DNA from: Clostridia bacterium
Lineage (GTDB): Bacteria; Bacillota_A; Clostridia; Christensenellales; Aristaeellaceae
Assembly: GCA_017530275.1 (NCBI GenBank)
Contig: JAFXMP010000252.1
Span: 1 to 47,429, forward strand
Length of the DNA stretch: 47,429 bases
Reading direction: 5' to 3'
The notes beneath the pieces were generated by a model. The model saw nothing but the letters and a program-made list of their open reading frames with translations, was not told the DNA's origin and made no database searches. Shown here piece after piece: positions 23,230 to 32,300 of this stretch (position 1 is its first letter; the number at the start of each line of letters is the position of its first letter). Both the position numbers and the translations under genes were made by a program.

Positions 23230-25503
23230 TTATAATAGATTCCGCTGGATCTTGCCGCTGATGGTCTTAGGCAGCTCGTCCCGGAAGACCACGATGCGGG
23301 GGTATTTATAGGGCGCGGTACGCTGCTTGACGTAGTTCTGGATCTCTTTTTTGAGTTCCTCGGTGCCCTCCTTGCCCTTGACCAGCACGATGCTGGCCTT
23401 GACCACCTGGCCGCGGACGGGGTCCGGCGCGGCGTTGACGCCGCACTCCAGCACGTAGGGCAGCTCCATGATGACGCTTTCAATTTCAAACGGCCCGATG
23501 CGGTAGCCGGAGGACTTGATCACGTCGTCCAGACGGCCCACGTACCAGTAGAAGCCATCCTCGTCCTTCCAGGCGGTATCGCCGGTGTGATAGAGGCCGT
23601 CTTCGTGATTGTCCTCGATGCCCACATAGCCCAGGTACAGGCCGCAGGCGGGCTTGCCGTTGCCCAGGCGGATAACGATTTCGCCGGTTTCGCCGGTGGG
23701 CACGGGGTTGCCCTGGGCGTCCACGATGTCCACATCGAAGAGGGGAGAGGGCTTGCCCATGGAGCCCACCTTGGGGGTCATGCCCACCAGGTTGCCGATG
23801 GACAGGGTGGTTTCGGTCTGGCCGAAGCCCTCCATGAGGGACAGGCTGGTGGCTTTCTGGAACTGGTAGAACACTTCGGGGTTCAGGGCCTCGCCCGCTA
23901 CGGTGGCGTGGTGGATAGAGGAAAGGTCGTATTTGCTCAAATCTTCCTTGATGAGCATGCGCAGCATGGTGGGCGGCGCGCAGAAGGTGGTGATATTGTA
24001 CTGCTTGAACAGGGGCAGGATCTCTTCCGCGTGGAAGCGGTCGAAGTCATAGGCGAACACGGCGGCTTCGCACAGCCATTGGCCATACAGCTTGCCCCAC
24101 AGGGCCTTGCCCCAGCCGGTGTCCGAAATGGTCAGGTGCAGCCGGCCCGGCTCCACGCAGTGCCAGTATTTGGCGGTGATAAAGTGGCCCATGGGGTAGG
24201 TGTGGGCGTGGGCCACCAGCTTGGGATAGCCGGTGGTGCCGGAGGTGAAGAACATGACCATGGGGTCTTTGCCGCAGGGGGTGTCCTTGGCGCGGGGGAA
24301 GCGGGAGGAAAAATGCTCGAAATCCGCGTCGAAATCATGCCAGCCCTCCCGGCTGCCGCCGCAGAGGATCAGGGTTTTCACGGTGGGGCACAGGGGCAGG
24401 GCTTCTTCCACGTGCTCCGTGGCCTTGCCGTGGGCGGTGCACAGAACGGCGCTGACTTCCGCCTTGTTGAAGCGGTATTCGTAGTCGTGGGCCAGCAATT
24501 GGTCGGTGGCGGGGATGGCGATGGCGCCGATCTTGCACAGAGCCATCATGGAAAGCCAGAAGTGATACTGGCGGCGCAGTACCACCAGCACCTTGTCCCC
24601 CTTCTTGATGCCCAGGGAACGGAAATAGTTGGCGGCGCGGGCGGACTGCTTCTTCATGTCCAGGAAGGTAAAGCGCCGCTCCTGCCTGTTTTCGTCCAGG
24701 TGCAGCATGGCCAGGGCGTCGGGTTTGGTATCGCCCAAAGCGTCCACCACGTCGAAGGCGAAATTGAAGGTGTCCAGGTTGGTAAAGGAAATGGACTGGA
24801 GCGCGCCGGTTTCGTCCTCCACGGGATGGGCGAATTTTTCGTAAATGAAGTGCTCGTCCTTGGGGGTCTGGCTGGCCTTGATGGTCTGCATCACCTGGCG
24901 CTCTTCGATTTCTTCGCCGGGCAGCACCACGGCTAAGAACACGCAGTCGCCGCCCTCGGCGGCCACCATGCCGTGGGGTGTGGAGGAATCGTAGTAAATG
25001 GAATCGCCCTCGCGGAGCAGCTCGATGTTATGGCCCACTTGGATTTTCAATGCGCCGGACAGGATATAGTCAAATTCCTGGCCGGAGTGGGTGGTGGTGT
25101 GGATGGGCTTGTCCTGCAAAGCGGGATCGTAGGTATACCGGACGAAGTAGGGCTCCGAAATCTTCTTGCGGAACATGGGGGCCAGGTTGCGGATATCGAT
25201 GCCCTCTTCCTGGGCGGTCAGCTCCGCCGCGCCCTTGCGGGTAATGGTATAGGAAGAAAGCTGCGCGCTGCGGCCCTCCATCAGGTCGATCATATCCACC
25301 TTGAAGGTCAGGGCGCACTTGTGCAGGAAGGTAAAGGGCAGGTCCGCCCGGGCGTTTTCATAATCCAGGTATTGGGCTTCCGTCACGTCGGTCATCCGGG
25401 CCATTTCCGCCGCGGTATAACCGCTGATTTCGCGCAGTTCGCGGATACGGGCCGCAACCTCGCGCACCTGATCGGGGATGTGCTGGGCCTGGGATACGTT
25501 CAT
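23230..25503 (-). CDS. XRE-cupin-acyl-CoA synthetase fusion
   Basis: This 757-residue protein joins a regulator to an enzyme. Residues about 15-75 form an XRE-type helix-turn-helix (YTAAEMARMTDVTEAQYLDY), residues 125-195 a cupin barrel (HTTTHSGQEFDYILSG, GDSIYYDSSTPHG), and about 220-757 an AMP-forming acyl-CoA synthetase. The last has the P-loop FFTSGTTGYPK, MEGFGQTET, YHTGD, GRLDDVIKSSGYR and the catalytic lysine in LPKTISGKIQR. It should make an acyl-adenylate and then a thioester; the medium-chain or aryl acid type is possible. The ATG at 25503 follows GGAGGAA. A T-box leader and promoter lie upstream, and inverted hairpin repeats flank it. Confidence 0.93.
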   Translation of the reverse strand: MNVSQAQHIPDQVREVAARIRELREISGYTAAEMARMTDVTEAQYLDYENARADLPFTFLHKCALTFKVDMIDLMEGRSAQLSSYTITRKGAAELTAQEEGIDIRNLAPMFRKKISEPYFVRYTYDPALQDKPIHTTTHSGQEFDYILSGALKIQVGHNIELLREGDSIYYDSSTPHGMVAAEGGDCVFLAVVLPGEEIEERQVMQTIKASQTPKDEHFIYEKFAHPVEDETGALQSISFTNLDTFNFAFDVVDALGDTKPDALAMLHLDENRQERRFTFLDMKKQSARAANYFRSLGIKKGDKVLVVLRRQYHFWLSMMALCKIGAIAIPATDQLLAHDYEYRFNKAEVSAVLCTAHGKATEHVEEALPLCPTVKTLILCGGSREGWHDFDADFEHFSSRFPRAKDTPCGKDPMVMFFTSGTTGYPKLVAHAHTYPMGHFITAKYWHCVEPGRLHLTISDTGWGKALWGKLYGQWLCEAAVFAYDFDRFHAEEILPLFKQYNITTFCAPPTMLRMLIKEDLSKYDLSSIHHATVAGEALNPEVFYQFQKATSLSLMEGFGQTETTLSIGNLVGMTPKVGSMGKPSPLFDVDIVDAQGNPVPTGETGEIVIRLGNGKPACGLYLGYVGIEDNHEDGLYHTGDTAWKDEDGFYWYVGRLDDVIKSSGYRIGPFEIESVIMELPYVLECGVNAAPDPVRGQVVKASIVLVKGKEGTEELKKEIQNYVKQRTAPYKYPRIVVFRDELPKTISGKIQRNLL

Positions 25504-25540
25504 GGTCGTGTTCCTCCGTTCGTTTCGTTTGTGGGGAACA

Positions 25541-25612
25541 CTGGGGGAAACCGCTCTTTGGAGGCCAAAGAGCGGTTTCCCCCAGCCCCCCTTCCGAGAA
25601 AGCCATAAGGGA
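25541..25612. repeat. Long-hairpin repeat, copy 3 (tail on right)
   Basis: This 45-base hairpin (25541-25585) has about 20 paired bases, with arms beginning CTGGGGGAAACC and ending GGTTTCCCCCAG. The tail CCCCCCTTCCGAGAAAGCC follows on its right. It lies inside the leader of the acyl-CoA synthetase fusion, about 40 bases before the start codon. Confidence 0.87.
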
Positions 25613-25642
25613 TGCTCCCAAAACACAGCGATTGCAAATACT

Positions 25643-25659
25643 TGAAACACTGTGTTTCA
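25643..25659. promoter_or_regulatory. 17-bp perfect palindrome, candidate operator
   Basis: TGAAACAC-T-GTGTTTCA is a perfect 8-1-8 palindrome between the T-box terminator and copy 3 of the hairpin repeat. It could be a site for the XRE domain encoded downstream, or the end of a small hairpin in the leader. Confidence 0.4.
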
Positions 25660-25679
25660 TTTCGGGACAGATTTCCGCA

Positions 25680-26000
25680 AAGAAAAACCCGTCCCAAAGC
25701 CATTCTTTGAGACGGGCTGAATTTCAGCTCGCGGTACCACTCAAATTGCGCGTTTCCGCGCCTCTCTGCGGGTTCGTGTTCCAAACCCCGTGCACTTACG
25801 CGGCCTCACGGAAGACGATTACTCCCTGGCCGTTACAAATGTGGGAATCGCTTCCCCGCCCTTGGTTCGGCGCTGGTTTCACCGCTTCGGCTCGGAAGGG
25901 ATGGGCGTTTGGGAATCGCTCGCCGCCGGTTTTCAGCTGCCCCGGCTCTCTGGATGCGGCCTTTCCCCGCCGTCTTCGTCATCGCCTTTGCTATGAAATT
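25680..26000 (-). promoter_or_regulatory. T-box leader upstream of the acyl-CoA synthetase fusion
   Basis: Read on the minus strand, this leader has an AGAGAG segment followed by CCGG-paired stem I parts, a second stem with AGAGAGGCGCGGAAACGCGC, the T-box sequence GAGTGGTACCGCG (about 25742-25730), and a terminator with arms AGCCCGTCTC/GGGACGGGTTTTT. Promoter and start site are close (26007-26035). The specifier triplet could not be decided: pairing of GGCG with CGCC leaves GAGCGATTCCCAAA as the candidate loop. The only gene before the next hairpin is the XRE-cupin-acyl-CoA synthetase fusion, which is an unusual T-box target. Confidence 0.85.
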
Positions 26001-26006
26001 ATGGCA

Positions 26007-26035
26007 AGTGTAACACCGCCCCGCCCGTTTGTCAA
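26007..26035 (-). promoter_or_regulatory. Sigma-A promoter for the T-box/acyl-CoA synthetase unit
   Basis: On the minus strand, a perfect TTGACA (26035-26030) and TACACT (26012-26007) are spaced by 17 bp. This puts the transcript start at about 26000, at the 5' end of the T-box leader. Confidence 0.85.
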
Positions 26036-26119
26036 GCGCGATTTGCGAAATACAGCGGAAGAACAGAGCGGGACTTGCTATTCTTCATGCAAAAACCGCT
26101 GCAATATGCATTTGGGGCC

Positions 26120-26148
26120 TTGTCCATCGCCTGGTTTTCCTGTATAAT
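26120..26148 (+). promoter_or_regulatory. Sigma-A promoter for the multi-PAS GGDEF/EAL gene
   Basis: TTGTCC (26120-26125) and TATAAT (26143-26148) are spaced by 17 bp. A leader of about 170 bases separates it from the start codon. I saw no known riboswitch in this leader. Confidence 0.75.
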
Positions 26149-26326
26149 ACAATTTGGAGAAAACTATTTATATCCAACGGCGATCATGCGCTTGGCATTC
26201 GCCATGACGCAACAGCAATGAAATAATACACGGTGCGGCGTTTATACTTCCGTCAGTTGAAGCGGAGCAAGATCGATTGTGATCGTTGCAGATCATGTTA
26301 CGCAGTCAAGAACAGGAGGATCAGAT

Positions 26327-29300
26327 ATGACCCCCACGGAAAAGTTCAGTTTTGACCAGAGGACGCAGGAAATATTGGAGCGCCTGACGATCCCGTTTGC
26401 CATTTACCAGTACCTTGACAAACGGGTGGTGACGATTGCGCTCTCGCAGGGTTTTTGCGACGAATTCGGCTTCAAAAAACTGGAGGACGCTTACCGCGCC
26501 ATGGACAGTGATATGTACCGCGCCACTCATCCGGATGATAAGACCCGGGTGGCAGACGCCGCCTATCGTTTCGCCGCGTTCGACGCTCCCTATGATATCG
26601 TTTACCGTACCCGTACGTTAAAAGACCCGGATTATATCATCCTGCACGCCTATGGCAAAAGTATTTATCCCAAACCGGATGTGCGCCTTTGCCTGACCTG
26701 GTACGCCAACGAAGGCGCCTGCGCGGCGGATCAGGAAACATACGAAAGCGTGCTGAACCAGACGCTGAACCGGTTTTTGAAGGAAGAAAGCCAGTACCGC
26801 GGCTCGTATTACGACTATATGACCGGTCTGCCGAACATCGCCTATTTCTATGAGCTGGCGGAAGCGGGCCGCCAAAGGATGCGCGCGCAGAAATCGGATT
26901 CCGCCATCCTGTTCTTTGATTTGACGGGCTTAAAGCGTTTTAACCGATGTCATGGCTTCTCTGAGGGCGACCGGCTGCTCCGCGCTGTGGCGGAGATTTT
27001 AGCCAAGCATTTCAGCAACGAAAGCTGCGCCCGGTTCGCCCAGGACCATTTTGCCGCGTTCGCCCCGGAAAAGGGGCTGAAGGAACGTCTGGACGCGCTG
27101 ATTGCGGAATGCGCCTGGATCAACGACGGGAAAAACCTTCCCCTCAGGATCGGTATTTATCCGGATCGGATCGAAAAAGTGGAGGTCGGGGTGGCCTGCG
27201 ACCGCGCAAGGCTGGCGGCGAACACCCGAAAAAAGGCCAAAGAGTCTTACTATTCTTTCTTTGACATGGACATGCTGGCGGAGGAAAAAAACCGTCAGGA
27301 AATCATCGACAACCTGGACAGGGCCATTGAAGAGGGCTGGATCAAGGTATATTACCAGCCCATCGTCCGTTCGGCCAACGGCAAAGTGTGCGACGTGGAG
27401 GCGCTGGCCCGCTGGCAGGACCCTGTGCGCGGCCTGCTGGCGCCCGCGTCGTTTATCCCGGTTTTGGAAGACGCTATGCTGATCCCCAAGCTGGATCTGT
27501 GTGTCGTGAAACAGGTGCTGAAGGACGTGAAAACCGTCGAAGCGGCAGGCATGAAGGGCATTCCCGTTTCCATCAACTTTTCCCGCATGGATTTTGACGC
27601 CTGCGACCTGGTGAACGAAATCTGCGCCCTGGTGGATGAGGCGGGGGTTGACCGGAAGATGATCCATATCGAGATCACGGAGAGTGTCGTCGGCAGTGAT
27701 TTCGACTACATCAAGGAACAGGTGGAACGCTTCCGCGCCCAGGGCTTCCAGGTATGGATGGATGATTTCGGCAGCGGGTATTCCTCCCTGGACGTGCTTC
27801 AAAGCATCAAATTTGATCTGATCAAATTTGACATGGGCTTTATGCGGCGGCTGGATGAAGGGGACGAAGGAAAGATCATCCTCACGGAAATGATGAAGAT
27901 GGCCACTTCCCTGGGGGTGGATACCGTTTGCGAAGGCGTGGAAACGGAAGAGCAGGTGCGTTTCCTGCTGGAAATCGGCTGCGCCAAGCTGCAGGGCTAC
28001 TATTTCATGAAGCCCGCCCTGCCGGAGCAGATCTTGGAAAAATTCACGGTGACTGTCCGGGACGGCATCGAAGACATGCGGCAAGCAGCCTATTACGATA
28101 CCATGGGCAGGGTCAACCTCTATGACCTTTCCTTCCTGGTCAATCAGGACGACAGCGTGATCAAGAACACCTTCGAAACCATCCCCATGGGCATCATGGA
28201 GGTGAACAGCCAGGGCGACAAGGTACGGTACGTCCGTACCAACCAATCCTTCCGGGACTTCATGAAGCGCGCGTTCAAGCTGGAATTGTCCGATCCGGAT
28301 ATGGAATACTCCATGCTGGCGGACGGCCACGGCTCCGACATCATGAAGGCCATCGCCCAGTGCCGCAGCAGCGTAAACCGCGCGTTCATCGATGAAGAGC
28401 TGGAGGACCGCTCCGTGGTCCATTCCTTCCTGCGCAGGATCGTGCAGAATCCAGTGAACGGAAGAGATTCCTTCGCCGTTGCCGTGCTCTCCATCACGGC
28501 GCCGGATGAAAGCACAACATATATCGATATCGCAAGGGCTTTGGCCGCCGACTATTACAGCATCTATGCGGTCGATCTGGACACGGATCAGTTTATCGAG
28601 TACAGCTCCCCCGTGGGCGGCATGGAAATGGCCGTCGAGCGCCACGGCGAAAACTTCTTCGAGTCAGGCAGACAAAACGCACATGTTTATATAGAGGATG
28701 TGGAATCTTTCACTTCGGCATTCTCGAAAGAAAAAATCATCCAGGCTTTGGATGAACAGGGCGTGTTTTCCTTTACGTACCGTTTGGTGGACGAAGGCGT
28801 TCCGAAATTCGTCAGCATGAAGATCAACCGCATGCAGTCCAGCGGAAACAGGATCATCATCGGCATCAGCATGATCGACGCGCAGATGAAGCAGCAGGAA
28901 GAGCAGAAAAAGCTGCGGCAGGAAAAGGCGTCCCTGGGCAGGATCGCCGCCCTGTCGCCCGACTATCTGGCGCTCTATATCATCGATCCCCAAACAGGCC
29001 GTTACACGCAGTACAACGCGGCCCAAGCGTACGAGGACGTCGGCCTGGCAAAGCAGGGCGAGGATTTCTTCGCCGACGTGCTGCGCGATTCCCCCAAAGC
29101 CATCGCCCCCGAGGATTTGGAGCGGCATCTGCGGGTCCTTACGAAAGAAAACATGCTGGCCGAAATCCAAAAGAACGGTTCCCTGATTCATAATTACCGG
29201 ATGCTCTTGGATGGGAAGCCCATGCCGGTGAGCCTGCGGGCCACGCTGATCCAGGAAAACAACGGGCAAAAGATCATTCTCGGCATCACCAACGACGAAG

Positions 29301-32300
29301 AGGAATACAGGCGCAAACTGGAAAAAGCCTACAAAAACGCAAACAGCAAGGCCACCATTTATACCCATGTGGCCCACGCCCTGGCCCGGGACTGCACGGA
29401 CCTGTATTACGTCAATCTGGACACCGATGAATTCATCGCGTTCCATACCGACGATGAGCGCGGCGTGCTCAGCGAGGCCCGAAGAGGGGAAAATTTCTTT
29501 GAGGCCGCCAACCAGGAAGCAAAGATCTATATACACCCGGACGATCTGGAAGAATACTTAAAGGTCATGAATCGGGAGTTCCTCAGCAAAACCCTGAATC
29601 ATGCCAAGGTGTATGAACTCACTTTCCGCCGTATCGAAAGAGGGACGCCGTTCTATGTGCAGATGAAGATTTCCCGCATGGAGGACGACCCGCGTTTCAT
29701 CGTTTTTGCCATCTCGGATGTGGACGAGCTGATGCGGAAGCGCCGCGAGGAAGAAAAGATCCAGGAGGAGCGCGTCGTTTACGCCCGCCTCCACGCCCTC
29801 ACCGGCAACTTTATCGTCGTCTATGTGGTTGATCCGGAGACGGACCATTACCGTGAGTTCAGCGCCACCGACGATTATGAGAAGGGCTTCGCGCAGGAAA
29901 AAACGGGTGAAGACTTCTTTGGCAAAGTCCGGGATGCGGCCTGTATTTTTAATTATCCGGAGGATCTGAACCGTTTCCTCACGTCCTTCACCAAAGAGAA
30001 CGTTCTGGCGGAGATCGAGCGCAGCGGTCTCTTTACCCTCGGTTACCGGTTTATGATGGAGGGCGAACCCATTCATGTTCAGATGAAAGCCGCCATGGTG
30101 GAGGAAAAGGAAGGCCCCCGCCTGATCGTCGGCCTCAACAATATAGACGCGCAGGTGCGCCAGGAGGAAGCCGGAAAGGAGATCGAGCGGCAAAAGGAAA
30201 TCTACGACCAGATCACCGCAAGCCTTACCGAACAGTATGATACCCTGTACTACATTGATCTGGAGGATAGTACCTGCACCGAGATCTCTTCCACGGACGC
30301 CTATAAGAAGCTGAATGTGCCGGCCACCGGCAGCGACTTCTTTGCCGACAGCAGGAGAAGCATCCGCAAATACGTGCACCCAGAGGATCAGGAAAAGGCG
30401 CTGCACATCCACTACAAGGATGTGATGCTGGACAACCTGAAAGACACGGGTTCTTTCTCCCTGGCCTGGCGGCTGGTGGTGAACGGGAAAGTCCAGCATA
30501 TCCGGCATACGGAGCTCATGGCCAGGGACGGGAAACACCTCATCGTCTGCATCAAGAACATCGACGCGGAGGTGCAGGCAAAGCTTGACCTGGAAGCGGA
30601 CCAGAAGAAGAGCGTCACCTTTACGCAGATTGCCGAGCGGCTGGCCTCCCATTATGACCTGATCTATTATATCGACTGTCAAACCGCGTATTACGCGGAG
30701 CTCTCCGCCAAGCGGAAATCGGGCGAACTGAAGGTGCAGGAAGAGGGAGACGATTTCTTCAGCACTGCCAGAAAGAACGCGGACCGGCTGATTTATTCCG
30801 AAGACCGGGAAAGGATCAAGCTTTTCCTCGACAGGGACCATCTGATTTCCCAGCTGGAAAGCAGGCGGCAGCTGACCGAGGACTACCGCATGAATACCGG
30901 CGGCGGAAATACGCAGTATACGCGCATGACGGTGACCTACTCCTCCGACCGCAGCCATTTTATTATCTGCGTGGAGGACCGCGAAAAGGACGTTCAGAAG
31001 GAAAAGGAGCATCTGGCGGCCCTCGCCACGGCCAATGAGATGGCCCGGCGGGATGAACTGACAGGCACGAAGAACAAAACGGCCTATCACGAAATAGAAA
31101 CGGAACTGCAAAAGCAGATCGAAGAAGGAAACGCCTCCTTTGGCATCGTGGTCTGCGACATCAACGGCCTGAAGGTGATCAACGACACGGAGGGTCACAA
31201 AGCGGGGGACGACTATATCCGGGCCGCCTGCAGGCTGGTGTGCAACGTTTTCCACCACAGCCCCGTATTCCGCATCGGCGGAGATGAATTTGCTGTGGTG
31301 CTCAGGGGCCAGGACTATGTGGAGCGGGAAAACCTGCTTTCCTTGCTGAGGCGGCAGGTAGAAGAAAATATCCGCATGGGTGAAGGGGCCGTGGTGGCCT
31401 CGGGGCTTGCGGTGTACCGGCCGAATGCGGACCATGCCGTGGAAGCCGTGTTCAACCGGGCCGACAGCGAAATGTATGGGGATAAGGCGCGCCTCAAGCA
31501 GGAAAAGCTGCTTCAGGAGACCCATTCCCTCAAAGAAAAAGCAAATATCCGCGTGATCAGCGAAGATAGGCGGCTCATGCTGGATATGCTGTTCAAGTCC
31601 TTCGAGGTGGTTTCGGAGGGCACCTATGTTTACCTTTGCGATATGAAGTACGATCTGTCCCGCTGGTCCAAGAGCGCGGTGGATGCTTACGGCCTGCCCG
31701 CCGAATACATGTACGGGGCGGGGGACATCTGGGAGAACCATATCCATCCGGAGGATCGGGAGGCGTATCATAAAGGCATTGAGGAAATCTTCTCCGGAAA
31801 CGCTTCGGGCCACGATATGCAGTATCGGGCAAGGCGCACGACGGGAGAATACGACGTGTGCACCTGCCGCGGCGTCGTGATCCGGAATCCCTTGGGCGAA
31901 CCGGATTACTTTGCCGGCACCATCCGCAACCACGGCATACAGGGGCATGTGGATACGCTGACGGGGCTGAGGAATCAATACGGCTTCTTTGAAGATTTGG
32001 ACGGCTGTATCAAGCGGAACGCGGAAGTCTGCGTGGCTTTGTTCGGCATCAACAAGTTCTCTGAATTCAACGAGATGTACGGGTACCATTTCGGAAACCG
32101 CGTGCTGCAGCGCTATGCCAGGAAGGTTTTTGAACTGACGGGAAATATGGGCCATACCTACAGGATCGACGGGACGAAGTTCGCGGTGATCAGCGGCACG
32201 CTGTCCATCCCGGAGGTTCGGGAGCAGTACAATCGTTTCCGCGCGCTGCTCCATGAAGGCATTGAGGTGGATGGAAAGAGGATCCTGCTGGACCTGCACT

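Noticed and set aside
26150..26326. c-di-GMP riboswitch in the leader of the giant c-di-GMP gene
   Set aside because: The conserved core expected for class I or II c-di-GMP riboswitches was not found by eye.
26999..28645. Antisense open frame of 548 codons in the first EAL region
   Set aside because: Low-complexity His/Gly/Val-rich shadow of conserved EAL codons.
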